A DNA stretch of 64,000 nucleotides from Amyelois transitella (Eukaryota > Arthropoda > Insecta > Lepidoptera > Pyralidae). A program made the translations under genes and the position numbers. The stretch is from NCBI RefSeq assembly GCF_032362555.1, contig NC_083513.1:3534001-3598000 (forward strand), in the 5' to 3' direction. This document shows, piece by piece, positions 1 to 13,178 of the stretch (its first letter is position 1; each line of letters begins with the position of its first letter). The notes under the pieces are model-generated. The model had not been told where the DNA came from and made no database searches. It worked only from the letters and a program-made list of their open reading frames with translations.

Positions 1-1084
1 AAGACAAGGTTGGCTAAATATTTTACTCCACTATCTGATCTTATTTGTCACGCAGATTAATTAAAAGTAAGGTTGGTCACTAATGACGTGCTTATTTTAC
101 TAATGTACACTGTACAAACTCTTCTTCATATAGTGAATCTATAAAACTTAGGTATAAGTTCTCTTGGCGTCTTGATACATTTGAAATATCAAACCTTTAA
201 ATCCTTGTCTCGGCAACCAATACAAGGCTAATTCTACGTAATAATTGCTCCCATTAGGACTTACTTTTTTTTGTTTTACTTTGTACTAATATTGATTAAA
301 AGATATGAATCTACATGTCTACACAGTTATGCATTAAATATTTTGAGTTTGAAGTGACATTTATTTCTGTTCCTTATAATTTTGAAGAAAAAAATATTGC
401 TTCAACGTTTGTGCAGTTGATTATATGTAAGTGTATATTTGGAATAAAATGAAACTTTGCAGCAAATATATAACCCACAACATACAGTTTTTGCAGCATT
501 CTGCAGAAGCATTATAAAGTGTCACTTATTCAAGAGCTTTTATCAAATCAATAGATCGTCACGTACCCTGCTGGCCGTGGCCCGGTCATAATTTTGACAG
601 CTACAACTACCTATGAACCGGTCATGTCATGATCTGATCGTATCTATCGAATGTCCTCATGGGCTAGTTAGCTTGAAACTGTACATTATTTATCACTTAC
701 ATACCTCCAATTACTGTCATATCGATAATATGTTTGGCTGAAATTATACATGCATGCGTCGTGCAATGATATTTTACTACTACGTAATAATGTGTCTCAA
801 ATTATATCATCTAGCCTGGCGGATGATCTTCCCTTTGGTGGCGGTTGAACTATAATCATCGCTCCCGCTACAATTTATAATATAACAAAAAAAACTGCCT
901 GCCCAAAAATTACTTTTCGTAACGTAAATGGAAACATTTTGATATAGAAGATTTTATTCTTTTTTAAACTATAGACCTACGCACTGAAAGATTTCACCTG
1001 ACTTTTACAGCGTCCCCTTGAGAAAAAGCTACCTCCAATGCAGCGTCTTAATTGACCAAGGATTTACCTGCTGACTTCGAGACT

Positions 1085-1165
1085 TGCGAAACTACAAAAT
1101 CCGCCCACCGGCGCGCCCGCGCACGCCTGCTCCGATAGAACTACAATTAAGTGAGTACATGCAAC
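1085..1165. other. GC-rich CpG patch, possible 5' exon or promoter
   Basis: A short run rich in CG dinucleotides (several GCGC and CCGGC words) sits in very AT-rich surroundings. It is followed at about 1151 by GTGAGTAC, a good splice-donor match. This combination is typical of a promoter or first non-coding exon, but no open frame or downstream exon could be tied to it. Low confidence. Confidence 0.2.
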
Positions 1166-3633
1166 CGTATTGGTAACGTGGCATAGGTCGGCTTATGTAG
1201 TGGCCAAGGACAAGGCGGTCACGTCAGGCCATATATGATAATATGATGGTTTCTAATTTTTGTGGCAAAAAAAAAAACTTATCTTTAGAATAAAATTCTT
1301 TCGTGTAAAAACAATTTAACCCGTTTCTGTAAAAAAAATATTTTACTGAAAAACCTTTCAGGAGTAACATAGGATCCTTTTTTGCTTGAAATTCCCACGC
1401 AAGCGAAACCCCATGCGTAGAGGCATCATATTCTACGATTACTGAAAAGTATAAAAAAAACTGTAAAGACAAATTTAATGCGCATTCACTTTTAAGAAGA
1501 TACTTAGGTATGTTCTACATAATATAAGTAGAGGTGTAATGTGGCCAATATGAGTTGCTGAAATATATTAACTCTGTTCGATAAACAGTTATATAGTCAT
1601 ATTTATTATTATAACAAATAAACTTAAGTACTTATAATAAATGATCTTCGATGATGCTTAAACGAAGTGGAGCAAGGCCACTGATGATATCTTTGTTCAT
1701 AAATGCTTACTTCTTAGATGTTTGGTAACAAATCGAGTCGGATTATTGCGCAAATATTTAGGCTTAGGCGCAAACGTAATGCAACAACTAATTGGTTTGA
1801 ACTGTACGAAATCAAACGATTACCATGGAGCCTTTAAAATGTTTATTTTTATTGCAATTGCTTGATTAAAGGTATTGTTATGAAGCAATTACTAAGTAGC
1901 TAATTGCGGTTTATGACAAAGACAAATATTTTTATTTGAAAAAGATATGTTAGTTATCCACGAAATCAGCAGACCAAAATTGACTAAGAATAAATGAATA
2001 TTATTCGAGTACTTATTTAGCTTTAGTTTAGTTTTCTTGTATATTTGTTATTTCACAGAGTATGTAACCACTTACTTTATCATTTGCAAGATATTACTTT
2101 ATCATTTGCAAGATACTAGATTGCTAGAAAAGAAAAATACTACATTGTCTTTTCTCCAGATTATCGATAGCGATTCAGTTATTTTTCCGTCTTTTTATTG
2201 CAAAGCTTATATAAATAGGAGATTTTTTTTGTGATCCTAGTTATTATAACCCCCATCGGGGGCCCCGAAGCTTAATGGCAGAGGGTGAAACTGGGAACAC
2301 GCCAAGATAAGAGAGAGAGAGAAAAAAAGAACAAATATAGAAAACGAACGGACTAAGTAAGTAGAAACTAGAGAAATCGACACATTAATATCTTAAACTA
2401 TCCGATTTCTTTACAATCTTTTTACTTCAATGCGTGCATTTTTGAAACCGCAGTTTAGTTTGCCGGTCGATCTTTGGTTATGAAATATCGATCAACGATG
2501 CAATAGTCTGCGGTTTCTGATTACGATTTGAAACAACCTATTGTCTTTTTTACAAATGTAAGTTGACATTTACTCAAGTTTTTTATTTTTATATTAAATA
2601 TAAATATAAATTATATTACATTTTTTCTTATTTTATTTTAATGGCGATGACATTACCTATTAGTTAAACTTAATACGTAATTCTACTGAACTAACTAAAT
2701 AGTATATAAATCCCCTCTGGGTTACATCAAGTCAAGAGAAAAAGATACCTACATGGCATACATTTGCGTCTTAAAGAAAAATAGAAATTTATTAAACAAA
2801 ACTACGAGTATAACTTACCTCAGTCGCTGTATATACTAACAAGTAACCACGCGTTTATTATTAATATACAAGGCGAGTACCTATAGGTGAGAATGTTGCA
2901 AAAACTTGAAGTACCCTAATCAAATTGGCAATTTCATGGCAAAAGTTCAGATCGTCATCAAAATCTATTTATTGGTTTAACTACGAAGATGTGTTTTTTT
3001 TTAACGTTATATTTTCACATTTACCTTTATGAGTGAGGATTTGGATAGTTGGTATGAAATTATGATTTCGATGGTACAGAATACTACCTACTGCTGAATT
3101 TTAAGTCGTCTAGGCGTCTCGCTTCTACTACAAGCAAATCGACCTACTTTAGTCACCCACACTTGCTGATACACATCGCCAGACTGTCTGGTCATTATTT
3201 ACGTCATTATTTCTTCTTTTTTCTTGTTAATTTTCGGTAATTAACTTGTAACGGAGTAATAATATACAAGACTTTTTCCCTTGGCTTCACTCCCGTGGAA
3301 ATTGCCAGGAAATATTTATAAAGTATTATAGGTTCATATGATCACAATACATAATAAATTTCGTAATCTTTCTAATATACATGTACCAAAAATGTTCTGT
3401 AATAACGTGTATAGTATAACTATAATGATCCTTATGAAAGTTACCTTTGAAACGGAACTATTTTGTCCATATGGACTCAGGTCCAATATTTAAATGACAT
3501 GTCCTAATAAGTCATATTAAATTATTATCTGTTGAACTTGTGCTGTGCATGTAAAATCAGACGTTTGACCTGTATGTATATTGGGTTTAACTCGAAAGCA
3601 AATGTGTAAGATCGAGATAAAGTTTAATATATA

Positions 3634-3769
3634 TCACTTCTTTATCTTTACGGTGTAGACAGAGGTTAACTCTCGAAAAGACTTTTTAGCCAGGTTCAGC
3701 TGGTAGGTTTATTAGTAAAATCGAGATTCAGATAGTGACATTGCTAGTGCATCGCCTAAAAAGAATGTT
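3634..3769 (-). repeat. Family A retroposon fragment, degenerate
   Basis: Diverged partial copy of the abundant short retroposon (family A) described at 62112-62377. The recognisable blocks are 'ggtgtagacagag', 'cgagattcagatagtgacat' and 'catcgcctaaaaagaat', in the same order and orientation as in the full-length copies. Both ends are lost and no target-site duplication is visible. Confidence 0.6.
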
Positions 3770-5144
3770 AAGTTTAGTAGCTGTTCCTGCACCTCCGGAA
3801 ATGAGGCGCGATTTTATGATGTATGTGAAGCAAATATATAAATAAAAAATAGTGCCTGCTAATGTAAACCACTCAGGGCATGATGCAATAGTTTCAAGGT
3901 ATTCATTAACTCGAACGAAATAAATGGGATCATAAATTTGGAATTGAATTAACTGATAAATGGGCAGGGCTACTTATTATGAGAACTATCATATAAGAGT
4001 ATCGTGCGATGGGACCTTTAGGTAAAACCATAAATAAGGTCATATTTAATGTAGCTTTGAAGTTGGTAGGTATTTTAACTACAATAAGTAAGTAATTAAT
4101 ACTTGAAACATTTTTTAACTCGAGGAAACTCTAGAAGGAATGCATTTCAGTTTTTAATTAGTCCTAATTAACTTTTTTAGCTCGACAGACCATATCTCCA
4201 GTTTTTATTTCCTTTAAGTTCAAATTAAAATACTTAATATAATTAATAAGGATAAAAAATAAAAAAGTATTTTATGTAAAAATGGCATTTTGCAATTTCA
4301 AAAAGGAAAAGTTTTTCATAAAATAAACGTCTTGAAATACTGTTCACAACGTGATAAATTTGCAATTACCTAAATATACTATTTTTGGTATGTTTGGTAT
4401 TACAGTTTAACCTCTTAATGACTATTTCCCAAAAAAAATAATTTTGTAAGAGTGCACTCTTTTCAATAAATGGGAGTAAAGTTAACCCGCGACTTCGTAC
4501 GCGTATGCGTTTCTAAACTGACCAAACGCAAACTAACTAAATATTTGATTGATAATTTTTATATCTATATATTTACATAAATATTTTACAATAATTATTT
4601 GAATAGATAAATTGAACAATATAATTTCTAAGTCTAATGTATAACTGCTCAATTACGAGTATTGCAGTTTGCCGCAGGTCTAATGTTTATTTAACAATGT
4701 GTCGTTATCTTATAAGTTGAAACTGATCTCGATATCAGAAATTACTCAACTAACTTGTCTCACTGAAAACCACAGAGCCGCTATAGAAATAGACGACGTA
4801 TTCATGTTTATATGATATTATTATTTTGAAAGAATAATATATGATTATTTTACTTTTTCATTTATAAAAAATAATATTTAGGATTTTATTATAATTTATA
4901 ATTAATTTTTAATTTAAAGTCTCTGAAAAACTTTTAATCTGAATCCAGACTTCACTGTACTACAACAGATTCTTACGAATATTAAGTATGCGAATGTTGG
5001 TGAGAACATCTATGTTACTCTTTCAAAATAACAAATGGGTAACAGTTTACATACGAGCTAAGTCGCGGGTGAAACCTAGTTATTAATATAACTAAACGTA
5101 GCATTAGTACATTTATGTTCTGTCTATTATAAATTTTCTCAGGC

Positions 5145-5406
5145 CGTACGTGCACTAGAATACATGTCGCACGTGAATACACACCTTATATCGCCATTAG
5201 GCAAGAATGTCGACCCAACTCGACTATGTGTCACGGGTTTAGCAGGAAAATTGACATTTGAAGGCGTCCACAGAAAATTGGTCGCACTATATCCTGTTAC
5301 TGACACACGCAAAGCGGCAGAAAAATATGCAGCCGTTGTAAGGAATATGTACATTAGTATTTTGCCGATTTCTGTGGCAGCAGTACATTACCACATCTGC
5401 ACTTAA
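5145..5406 (+). other. Isolated open frame, possible exon or gene relic
   Basis: An 80-codon frame starts at an ATG at 5164 and remains open upstream to an acceptor-like TTTTCTCAG ending at 5143. Its composition is more balanced and codon-like than its surroundings, with few of the poly-Asn/Lys/Ile runs typical of chance frames here. The antisense strand is also open over most of it (5139-5354). The product contains 'DPTRLCVTGLAGKL' and 'TRKAAEKYAAVVRNMY'. I do not recognise a family. It could be a single exon of an unseen gene, a pseudogene piece or a chance frame. Confidence 0.2.
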
Positions 5407-5776
5407 AACAATATACGGTATACAGTAAAGGCGTGGCTTATAGGTACGAGTATTTTTTCAATCACACATATTTATGCATCTTTCTTTCACGGGAGACTAA
5501 AGACATACATAAGAATATGTACTTACACTTAACAGATCTAATATTTACACGATTAAAAGGTCAGTTCAGTTGCAATGCAATGCAATTAAAGAGTTATTCC
5601 GGTATTCATAATTATTATTACTTTTGTCCGATCTGATCCACTCATAATTTTTTTCTATTCCGTCCTGTCCCCTCGTTCAGTGAGGACGGGGGATCAGAAT
5701 GGAATAAAAAATAATTAAAATAAATCGGGTCCACTAGGGTATCAAATTTTGGGGATCGGACCATATCGAATAACTC

Positions 5777-5837
5777 AAATTCATAGATAGTGACAGAAAG
5801 GTTGATAGCCCATCGCCTAAAAGAAGAATCCCAAATA
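5777..5837 (-). repeat. Family A retroposon fragment
   Basis: Short internal piece of family A, recognised by 'atagatagtgacag', 'catcgcctaaaagaagaatccca'-type blocks in the order seen in full copies. Truncated at both ends. Confidence 0.55.
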
Positions 5838-6680
5838 TAAATAACCCATTTCCTTTATTTGCTTTTCCAATCTGCAATGGGACAGGATACAGCTGCTACA
5901 AGTACGTAAACGTGCCATGATTTTTCTATGCTACCGGCCCATTTCATTTTCACTTACATAATACATATAGCACAAATTTTAAATGTTTTAATTACTGATG
6001 AATTAAGGGTAGCTGCCAAACACGTCACGGCTTATAGGTAGGTACTTACGGATTAATTACTCACCGACCCTTACACAATATCCGCACTAAATATTCATCT
6101 AAAATCGTATTGAAGGCCGTATTCTCACGGCATATCTAAAGAGCGGATGCCATGTGAGATTGACGGATTAGACTGTGTATTTGAAGCACTTTCTTCAGTG
6201 GCATTGGTTACTGTTTTTCTAAGGTCGATTCGAGATATCGGAACTGGTTTGTATTTGAAAACAATGATTCAAGTATTTATTTATCATTCTGAACTCAATA
6301 ATCGCTTATGGTAAGTAAGTCTCATGCTTATGCAAATTTTAACTAAGAAGTATTTTTAATCAGGGCATCAAATTGCTGAAAAATAAAACTGATCCCGGAT
6401 ATATTAATTTATGCAAAACTTTTTAGTATACGTCTCATTTGCGTACAGATATTTATTTAATATTCAGATTTTTAAGATCCTACCTGACTTTTATCGTAGC
6501 GCTTAACCCTCACGAACGGAAACCTTGGGATAATTGGCATGGGATGTGCCACAGGATAAATAAATAATTTAGATGAGCTAAGAAAGTTATAAAGTCTAAA
6601 TTGTTGACATATTATTTTCGTTGAGAATATCTGCTTTAAAACACATAGGGAAGTACAGGACCAGAGCACAGGTTTAAGTA

Positions 6681-6728
6681 AAACAAAGTTAAAGCTTAAC
6701 TTTTTAAAGTTAAAACTTAACTTTGTTT
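6681..6728. repeat. Small imperfect inverted repeat
   Basis: The outer arms 'aaacaaagttaa' and 'ttaactttgttt' are exact reverse complements, and the inner part is an imperfect run of 'aaagttaa'-type words. A hairpin could form in DNA or RNA. No gene is attached to it. Confidence 0.5.
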
Positions 6729-9700
6729 AATGTTCGTCGCATAATTCTGTTCTCTGTCCATTATTTTCTTATAGCTAGTGCAGAATAAAAAATTATAGTT
6801 GTCGTGAATGTCAACAAATTTAAAGAAGTGAATAATTTGAGAAGTCCCGTCATCTCATCTGCATGATACGATGACTAAGGTTGCTTTTCATTCCGCATAT
6901 ATGTCACGCCGAATGTAGAACCTGCTTGTTCTTCATGTCTTTGTGCTCCCACTAATAATAATTTTTACATACCAATAATTGAAATATAACAAATATTTTC
7001 TTTTGCGTTTAATTGTAATTAATTATTATGCGGTATATTTGAGAGCACGTGAGAATCTGAGCAGTGCTCTATGATGGGACTGTCAAACCAATTTTTACAT
7101 AGACAATATCAAATCACTGGCTCAGCAGTTTGAACTGTGACTGATTCACTTACATGTCTTAATATGTAAGTAAGTCAGTCAATATTTTCTGTTAGATTTA
7201 CGTTTTATTTTTAGATAATAATAAATTATTTTCTTAAAATTGTATCATCTTGCATAACAAGCAAGCGCGGCTGTTTGCACAGCGTTTCACAAGAGGTGCT
7301 CTTACAGAAACTGTCGCCAATCATTCAAAGAGGCGACGGCGACCGGAAAATTTGCAATGTCACACTCCTAATTAAATGTTTAAGTTTGCTGACACGGTAC
7401 GTCGGGTTTGATTTATTTTTAATTCTTTTTATTCATTTATTTTATTTCTTCGAGCTAAGTATATTTTTGAAATTAATGGTGTATTTTTGAAATTTTAGAC
7501 TATCAATATATACTCCTACAGTCCTCGTAGCATGAAACGCGCGGCGCCGTTTTTATCGCGCGAAAAACTATCGCTGTTCCGTTTCACGTCTTAGTATAAA
7601 GCAATACAGCTTTATATGTTACGGGCACAGGTTATTCAGTAATGTTTTTATTTTTCAATTTAGAGTTTTGGTTTGTCAACAGCCATTACAATATATCAAA
7701 CAAAAAACATTCACTTAAATGACCAATTGCATAACCTTTAATAGACAAACACAGCACAACACATTGAATAAATTAATCGTGTTGATGAATGGTAGATGAA
7801 ATTTTTTTTTATCTGACTATGATTGCTGTTTAAAAAACATTTAAAGATTTTGTTTTAATTAAAAATCTTGATTTTTTTTATAAATCTGAAACAAAACTCA
7901 TGTTAATTACTTTAACAGGTGCTAATAGCGCGACATATCATGACATATGGATTAGAATTTTAATTGGTTTTAGAGATAAATATGATAAAATGTAAGTATA
8001 AGACCCAATAAGTGGACCGAATTGTGCAATATGGTTATATTCTGAACGTGTTTTCACAAAGGTATTTAAGCTGATTTGTAACTTTCAAATCTTTTATTAT
8101 ACCTGTTGAAATATTATTTTCGTTGATTTGATACTTAGTTAAATAAGTTTAAAAAAGTATTAATTAACTTTTGAAAGACCACCTGAATCAAAGCAATCTA
8201 TAGCAATTAGGGATACATAGGAAAAATGGCGCCAGTGTGTTGGGTACCTTAGACATAATGTAATCACGTTTACACCCCTTGTGGGGTAACAGTTCAGTTG
8301 AAAGGCCACATTTGAGCAATACTTATTATCGCTTACGTACGTTGTTTTAAAAGCCTACATCACAAAGCCGATAACCAAACATGCCATCTGTGATAATACA
8401 ATATTATCAAATCTATACATTGGATAGCAGAGGGAGAGAGAAATAAATTATTAAACTAAAACTACTCTTATTTTTTTTCTGATATGGTTTATACTTACTG
8501 TATTCGTGATTCGTTTTTTTACCGTTCCCAAATATAACTCGGTCAAGTGCAAGATTACTTTAATGATATAACTCGAGTAAGGACGACGCGCGTACCTTAT
8601 AAGGATTGATTAAATTGATGCTGATGATCTCGATGAAATGTTGACATTTTATAAATAGCAATCTTTTTGAACAAAATTGTGATTAATGTTCATTCTATAT
8701 CTTTAAAGAAATATTTATATTTTAACTTTACAGTCAGGGACAGATAAGTCCCATGAATAAATCTGTACACGGATAAATCTGGAGGGTTAGTTAAAACGGT
8801 CCTCGACTCTACATACACATAAAATAATGAACTTGGAATATGACAATTTTAAGTTAATTACCGTAGTCCCCTATTTTTAATAAGTATTTGCTGTTAGTTT
8901 TGGATCTGATTTGTAAATTAGATCCAAAATTTTAACAGCATTTTGCATTGTAATGCTTATTTAAACGGTTCCTTTTTAAACCGATTTTAACCAGAAACAA
9001 TTATCAAATGTACATTATCCCACGCTCGCGCTGTAGTGTACAAGCGCGACTTTCCTCCCATTCATCCATTGTACTAAATTGACACTCCCGAAACAAGATC
9101 TCAATGACGTAGGCGTTAATTACAATACTGTTCGTGTCGTAAATCATTGGCGAACTTGTTCTTGTACGAAGAAGAAGGTCAATGTCATCTGCTGGACGAC
9201 CATACGCATCGGCCGCACTCTCTGAAATGACATGACAGTACAGACTTATTTAATGTGACAGCTATGATGCGACAGGCGTGTGCCAATGACTTTTATTTCG
9301 AGGGTTCCGTTCAGTTATGAATTCTGTTCTGGTATATGTACTTATAAGGTTAGACGAAACAACCATCAAGTAAATTTCTTAAATTTCTTAGATAGAATCC
9401 GGGCTTCTTTGTTTTCAGGTCCTGGTTTTCATGTTTGAAGTTTATCGAAGATACACCGTAAATAGAAGTAGACGTGGCAAAAGGATAGTTATTTAACAGC
9501 GTACCTACTGTAAAATGTATTCTCATTTGCTTGGATGTCTCTTATTTTTGCTACTATTTTTAGTTAGTGGTATTACTATCCGCAGCTTTGCATTTTTTTT
9601 TACTGAGTCCAGTTTGCGGTTTCTCAGTATTCATATCATCTTAGCGAAGTCAATAAAAGTTTTCTTTGGTTTGGTCATTTTCAATATATACACATATTTC

Positions 9701-12700
9701 ATGAGAAGCTACTTTTGAAGAAAAAAAATCATGCAGATCCCAAAAATATATCGAGCGCCACACCAATTACATACTTGATTTTCTTGAAAACTTCATGATG
9801 TTTATTCGCAATATTGAAAAAAAGCCTTTAAAATGTAAATGTTTTTTCCATTAAAATTTTATAGTTCATTACCAAAATTAATTTCACACGAAAAGGTTCG
9901 ATTATGTGTTTATTACAATATTTTTGTCGGTTGAATTTTATGTCTTTGCATCTTGAAACCTTGACGAAATGAAGTTCTTAATTTTTGCAATTTTGTCATA
10001 CGAGATAATTATGTTTCAAATAATGAGAGAGTATCATATTTTTTAACATTTAAAGAAGTTAAAATAGACAGATCAGCGCAAAACCTGTCAAAGATGCTGA
10101 ATGGACTACACTGAACTTTAACAAACAAGTAGTTTAAGGAATTTTTAATACAAGCAATTTTAAAATTAAAAGGAATCCCATCAAAGTCAGTATTCTCTAA
10201 ACCATTTCGTTGCCTGAACGATTTCATATTTATTGACATGGATAACCCGATATTTCTTCAGGAGTCTTGACTTTGGACTAGTCAGCTACATATACTAACA
10301 GACTTGTTTGACTTAGTGTTAACAAGAAACGTGGGGTCTACATTGAATTGATTCATGTGTGGTACCCACGAACATGTTGACTACCTATTTGGTATTTTGG
10401 CGGTCATATACTTGATTAATGGCAGCTGGGAGCCGATATATCCCGGGGCGGGGTTTCGACACATGAGACAAATCGACACTTAGCCAGCTAATAAGACAAC
10501 GGCCTCGGACTACATTGATTCGGTTCGTGTGTAAGCTATTTGTTTGAATCAACGGTACACCGTTTCGATGAAGGTTAGCTGGAAGATCCGGTGTTAACAT
10601 TATAAAGAAGCCTACACAAAATTTCGGTTTCAAATAGATGGAACCAACTAGTGGACTGTTTTATACGGTGATCATTATTTGCATCTTTTCTACCTTATTA
10701 TCAACCAGACTGTTAGTCGCCATAGTTGCAGCGACACAAATTTGACTTCTACAAAGTAACTAATCTGAAATCATACAAGCCATAGAAATTCCAGAGTTTT
10801 AGTACCGATGCCTTTTTTTACAATAAAACCATTTTATTCCTTCCTGTTTGTGTGGTAGAAAGCAAATAGTAACTGTATTGTAGTCGTATATTGCAGGCAG
10901 CAACGCATTTGTTTAAAATTTTGTCCATTACCTTCACAACTTACAAGGTATACCTAAACCTTTAAGCAATGTTCGTCTTAAACATACTATGGTTTAAGAC
11001 TTTAAGAGGTTAATTTGTTATTTGAATGCATTTATAGCTAACTCCAAACTTTAAAGCTAGTTTACAATAATGAAGTATGCAATTAGGAATACATTTTGCT
11101 GAGAAAGAAAGAAACTCTTCAATAAATTCTCAATCTTTAAGAAATATGTTTCTTTGGGTATTCTTAAGAGTGAGTGGCACGTAAATTGGTTAATCGTACT
11201 ACTTTATATCTATCTCCGTACAATTTTTTACAAAAAAAGTAGAAAAGTGAATGGACAACCGTTACCAAGTACACGTTTAGAAATGTCGAAACAATGTCTG
11301 TTATATTTCGAGAGAGATGATGTGATGAGGACATCGATATACTCTTTGTTTCCAACACCGTAATTCTTTTATCCAAGGTTATGTGGGGGCACGTGATGAG
11401 AGTAAGGTCGCTCTTTGAAGCTCCGATGAGATCAACTGGTTCATATATCACATGATTTGCAGATCGTACAGAAATATAAACCTAACTTAAAGTCATGACT
11501 ATATTGAACTTTGTTTTTTGCTGTGAAGGTATCTATGGCTGAAGGCTTTTTCATTATGATGAATTATCGTCTTTTGGTTGAATTTCTATTAGAACTTATA
11601 TTTTTAAATACTAACTTTAAGAAATTACAATTATACCTTAACTTTGGGTAGTAAACAGGTATGTTAAGGTATGAATTTAAATCGGAATAAGACACTATCA
11701 TGTGTAGACTCTACAAAATAAGAAAAAAAACGACGAAACCTTTAAAGAAAGGTTAGCTGGTAATGCCCTTACACTTCACTTGCGTCGTTTTGGCTGGGGT
11801 ACTAGTGTAAGGAAACTTGGGTTAATATTGATCTATAATTTTATTTTTTTTACAAAGTAATGATATCAATCGTTGCATATATAATAGCATTCAATTAAAA
11901 AATTATCTGGCTCACATTGGTTAGAAAAACCATCTGATAACCCATGGCCGAGATTAAACAATACCTTAGTTGTGTCATCCTCAGTGAACTTTGCTTGGAA
12001 ACTGGTTCAAACTTAATTGATAATGTAACTTACAATTTATAAAGGTCACCCTCAATAGTGAATATTGCATTGTAATTATAGTAGGTAAAGATAATTTGGG
12101 ATAATACTATGATCCAAAACTACTACGACTACTAAATTTACTTCTAACTTAAGGCTCGACATACTAAAAAATTGTGACTTTTTCACAATGAGAAGAATGT
12201 TCTGAATGAAGAACAGGTTTAGTGACTATGAAATTCAGACACATTATTTTTCGAAACTTCTTTTAAAAATCGCCTTAATCTAAAACACGATTCGAGGACT
12301 TTTTATCGTTGTATGTTTTTTACGTTTTAGAGATATTTCTTACAATAAATAAATTTAAAAAAAAATAAATTTTTTTATGTTTGTGAGCTTGTGTTGGGAA
12401 ATAAAATTGTACGTAAATTCGTCACTTTTTTATATTTCGTCAATTATTGTAATTGGAACTCTCAGGATGAAAACAATGGCAACCTATCAGATATTTTGTA
12501 TTGACATAAATTAATGTAGTTAAGAGTTTGCCCAACAAAATCCCTACAGTAGTTATTGTCCAGACCAAGGTACAAAGTAATCGATCTTAAAGTGCAAACA
12601 ACACATAATGAGAGACATTAAAATTTGTGCAATAAATTGTTATGGAGCGGTATCCACGTGCACATGCGCCTTAGGTGTTTAAATGTCAGAACAATATGAA

Positions 12701-12769
12701 CCACTTTAGTAGGCTTGGCAAATTTGTGCCGCTTGTTAAGCCTAAATTATATTAAACAACCTTTTGTCC

Positions 12770-12912
12770 ATTCCGCATCAAATGTCCATACAAACATTCA
12801 TCTCCTTTATAAACACCTTATGGTAAACTCGATCTTTATACCAAATTTCATCAATTTTTTTTTAGTGGTTTAGGCGTGAAACTCCGTCTTTCTTTCTTTC
12901 TTTCGTGAACAT
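12770..12912 (+). mobile_element. LINE (RTE-like) 3' fragment with CTTT tail
   Basis: Contains the block 'ccaaatttcatcaa' followed by 'agtggtttaggcgtgaaa' and a short (CTTT)n tract. This is the usual 3'-end layout of many insect non-LTR elements: a conserved 3' UTR block, then simple repeat tail. There is no coding sequence. Family placement is from memory of similar insect repeats. Confidence 0.5.
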
Positions 12913-13049
12913 CAATATGTATATCAAATTATTTTATTTTCTTCTTTTTTTAACTGGATAAAATATATATATACTTTTGTTTATGTGTTTTTTAATCCAT
13001 AATTAAAATTATTTCGTAGCACTCCAGCTCATGATGAAATAATCTGAAT

Positions 13050-13178
13050 GTAGATGAAGAGAGTTATGAATGTGGATGAAGCGAAATAAGTATGCAGAGA
13101 TCGTGGCTAGTGGAAAGATGTAGTCTCTGCCACCCCTCGGGGAGAAAGGCAGGATTTTATGTACTTACGTATGTATGG
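13050..13178 (+). repeat. Family B retroposon copy
   Basis: Second recurring short repeat of the window, with blocks 'gtggatgaagcgaa', 'tatgcagagatcgtgg', 'agtctctgccacccctcggg' and a trailing ATGT-rich tail. Related copies lie at 34095-34390, 41843-41975, 44482-44640 and 58425-58530. It has no coding capacity. Confidence 0.65.

Noticed and set aside
7530..7645. TATA-like TATAAAG with a downstream TCAGT as a promoter
   Set aside because: The spacing of about 44 bp is too long for a TATA-initiator pair and no coding exon follows.
10385..10633. 82-codon minus-strand frame
   Set aside because: No recognisable motif, no splice-consistent neighbours, and length within chance for this stretch.
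11154..11451. Overlapping frames on both strands (69 and 95 codons)
   Set aside because: Mutually overlapping, biased in composition, and not chainable to other exons.
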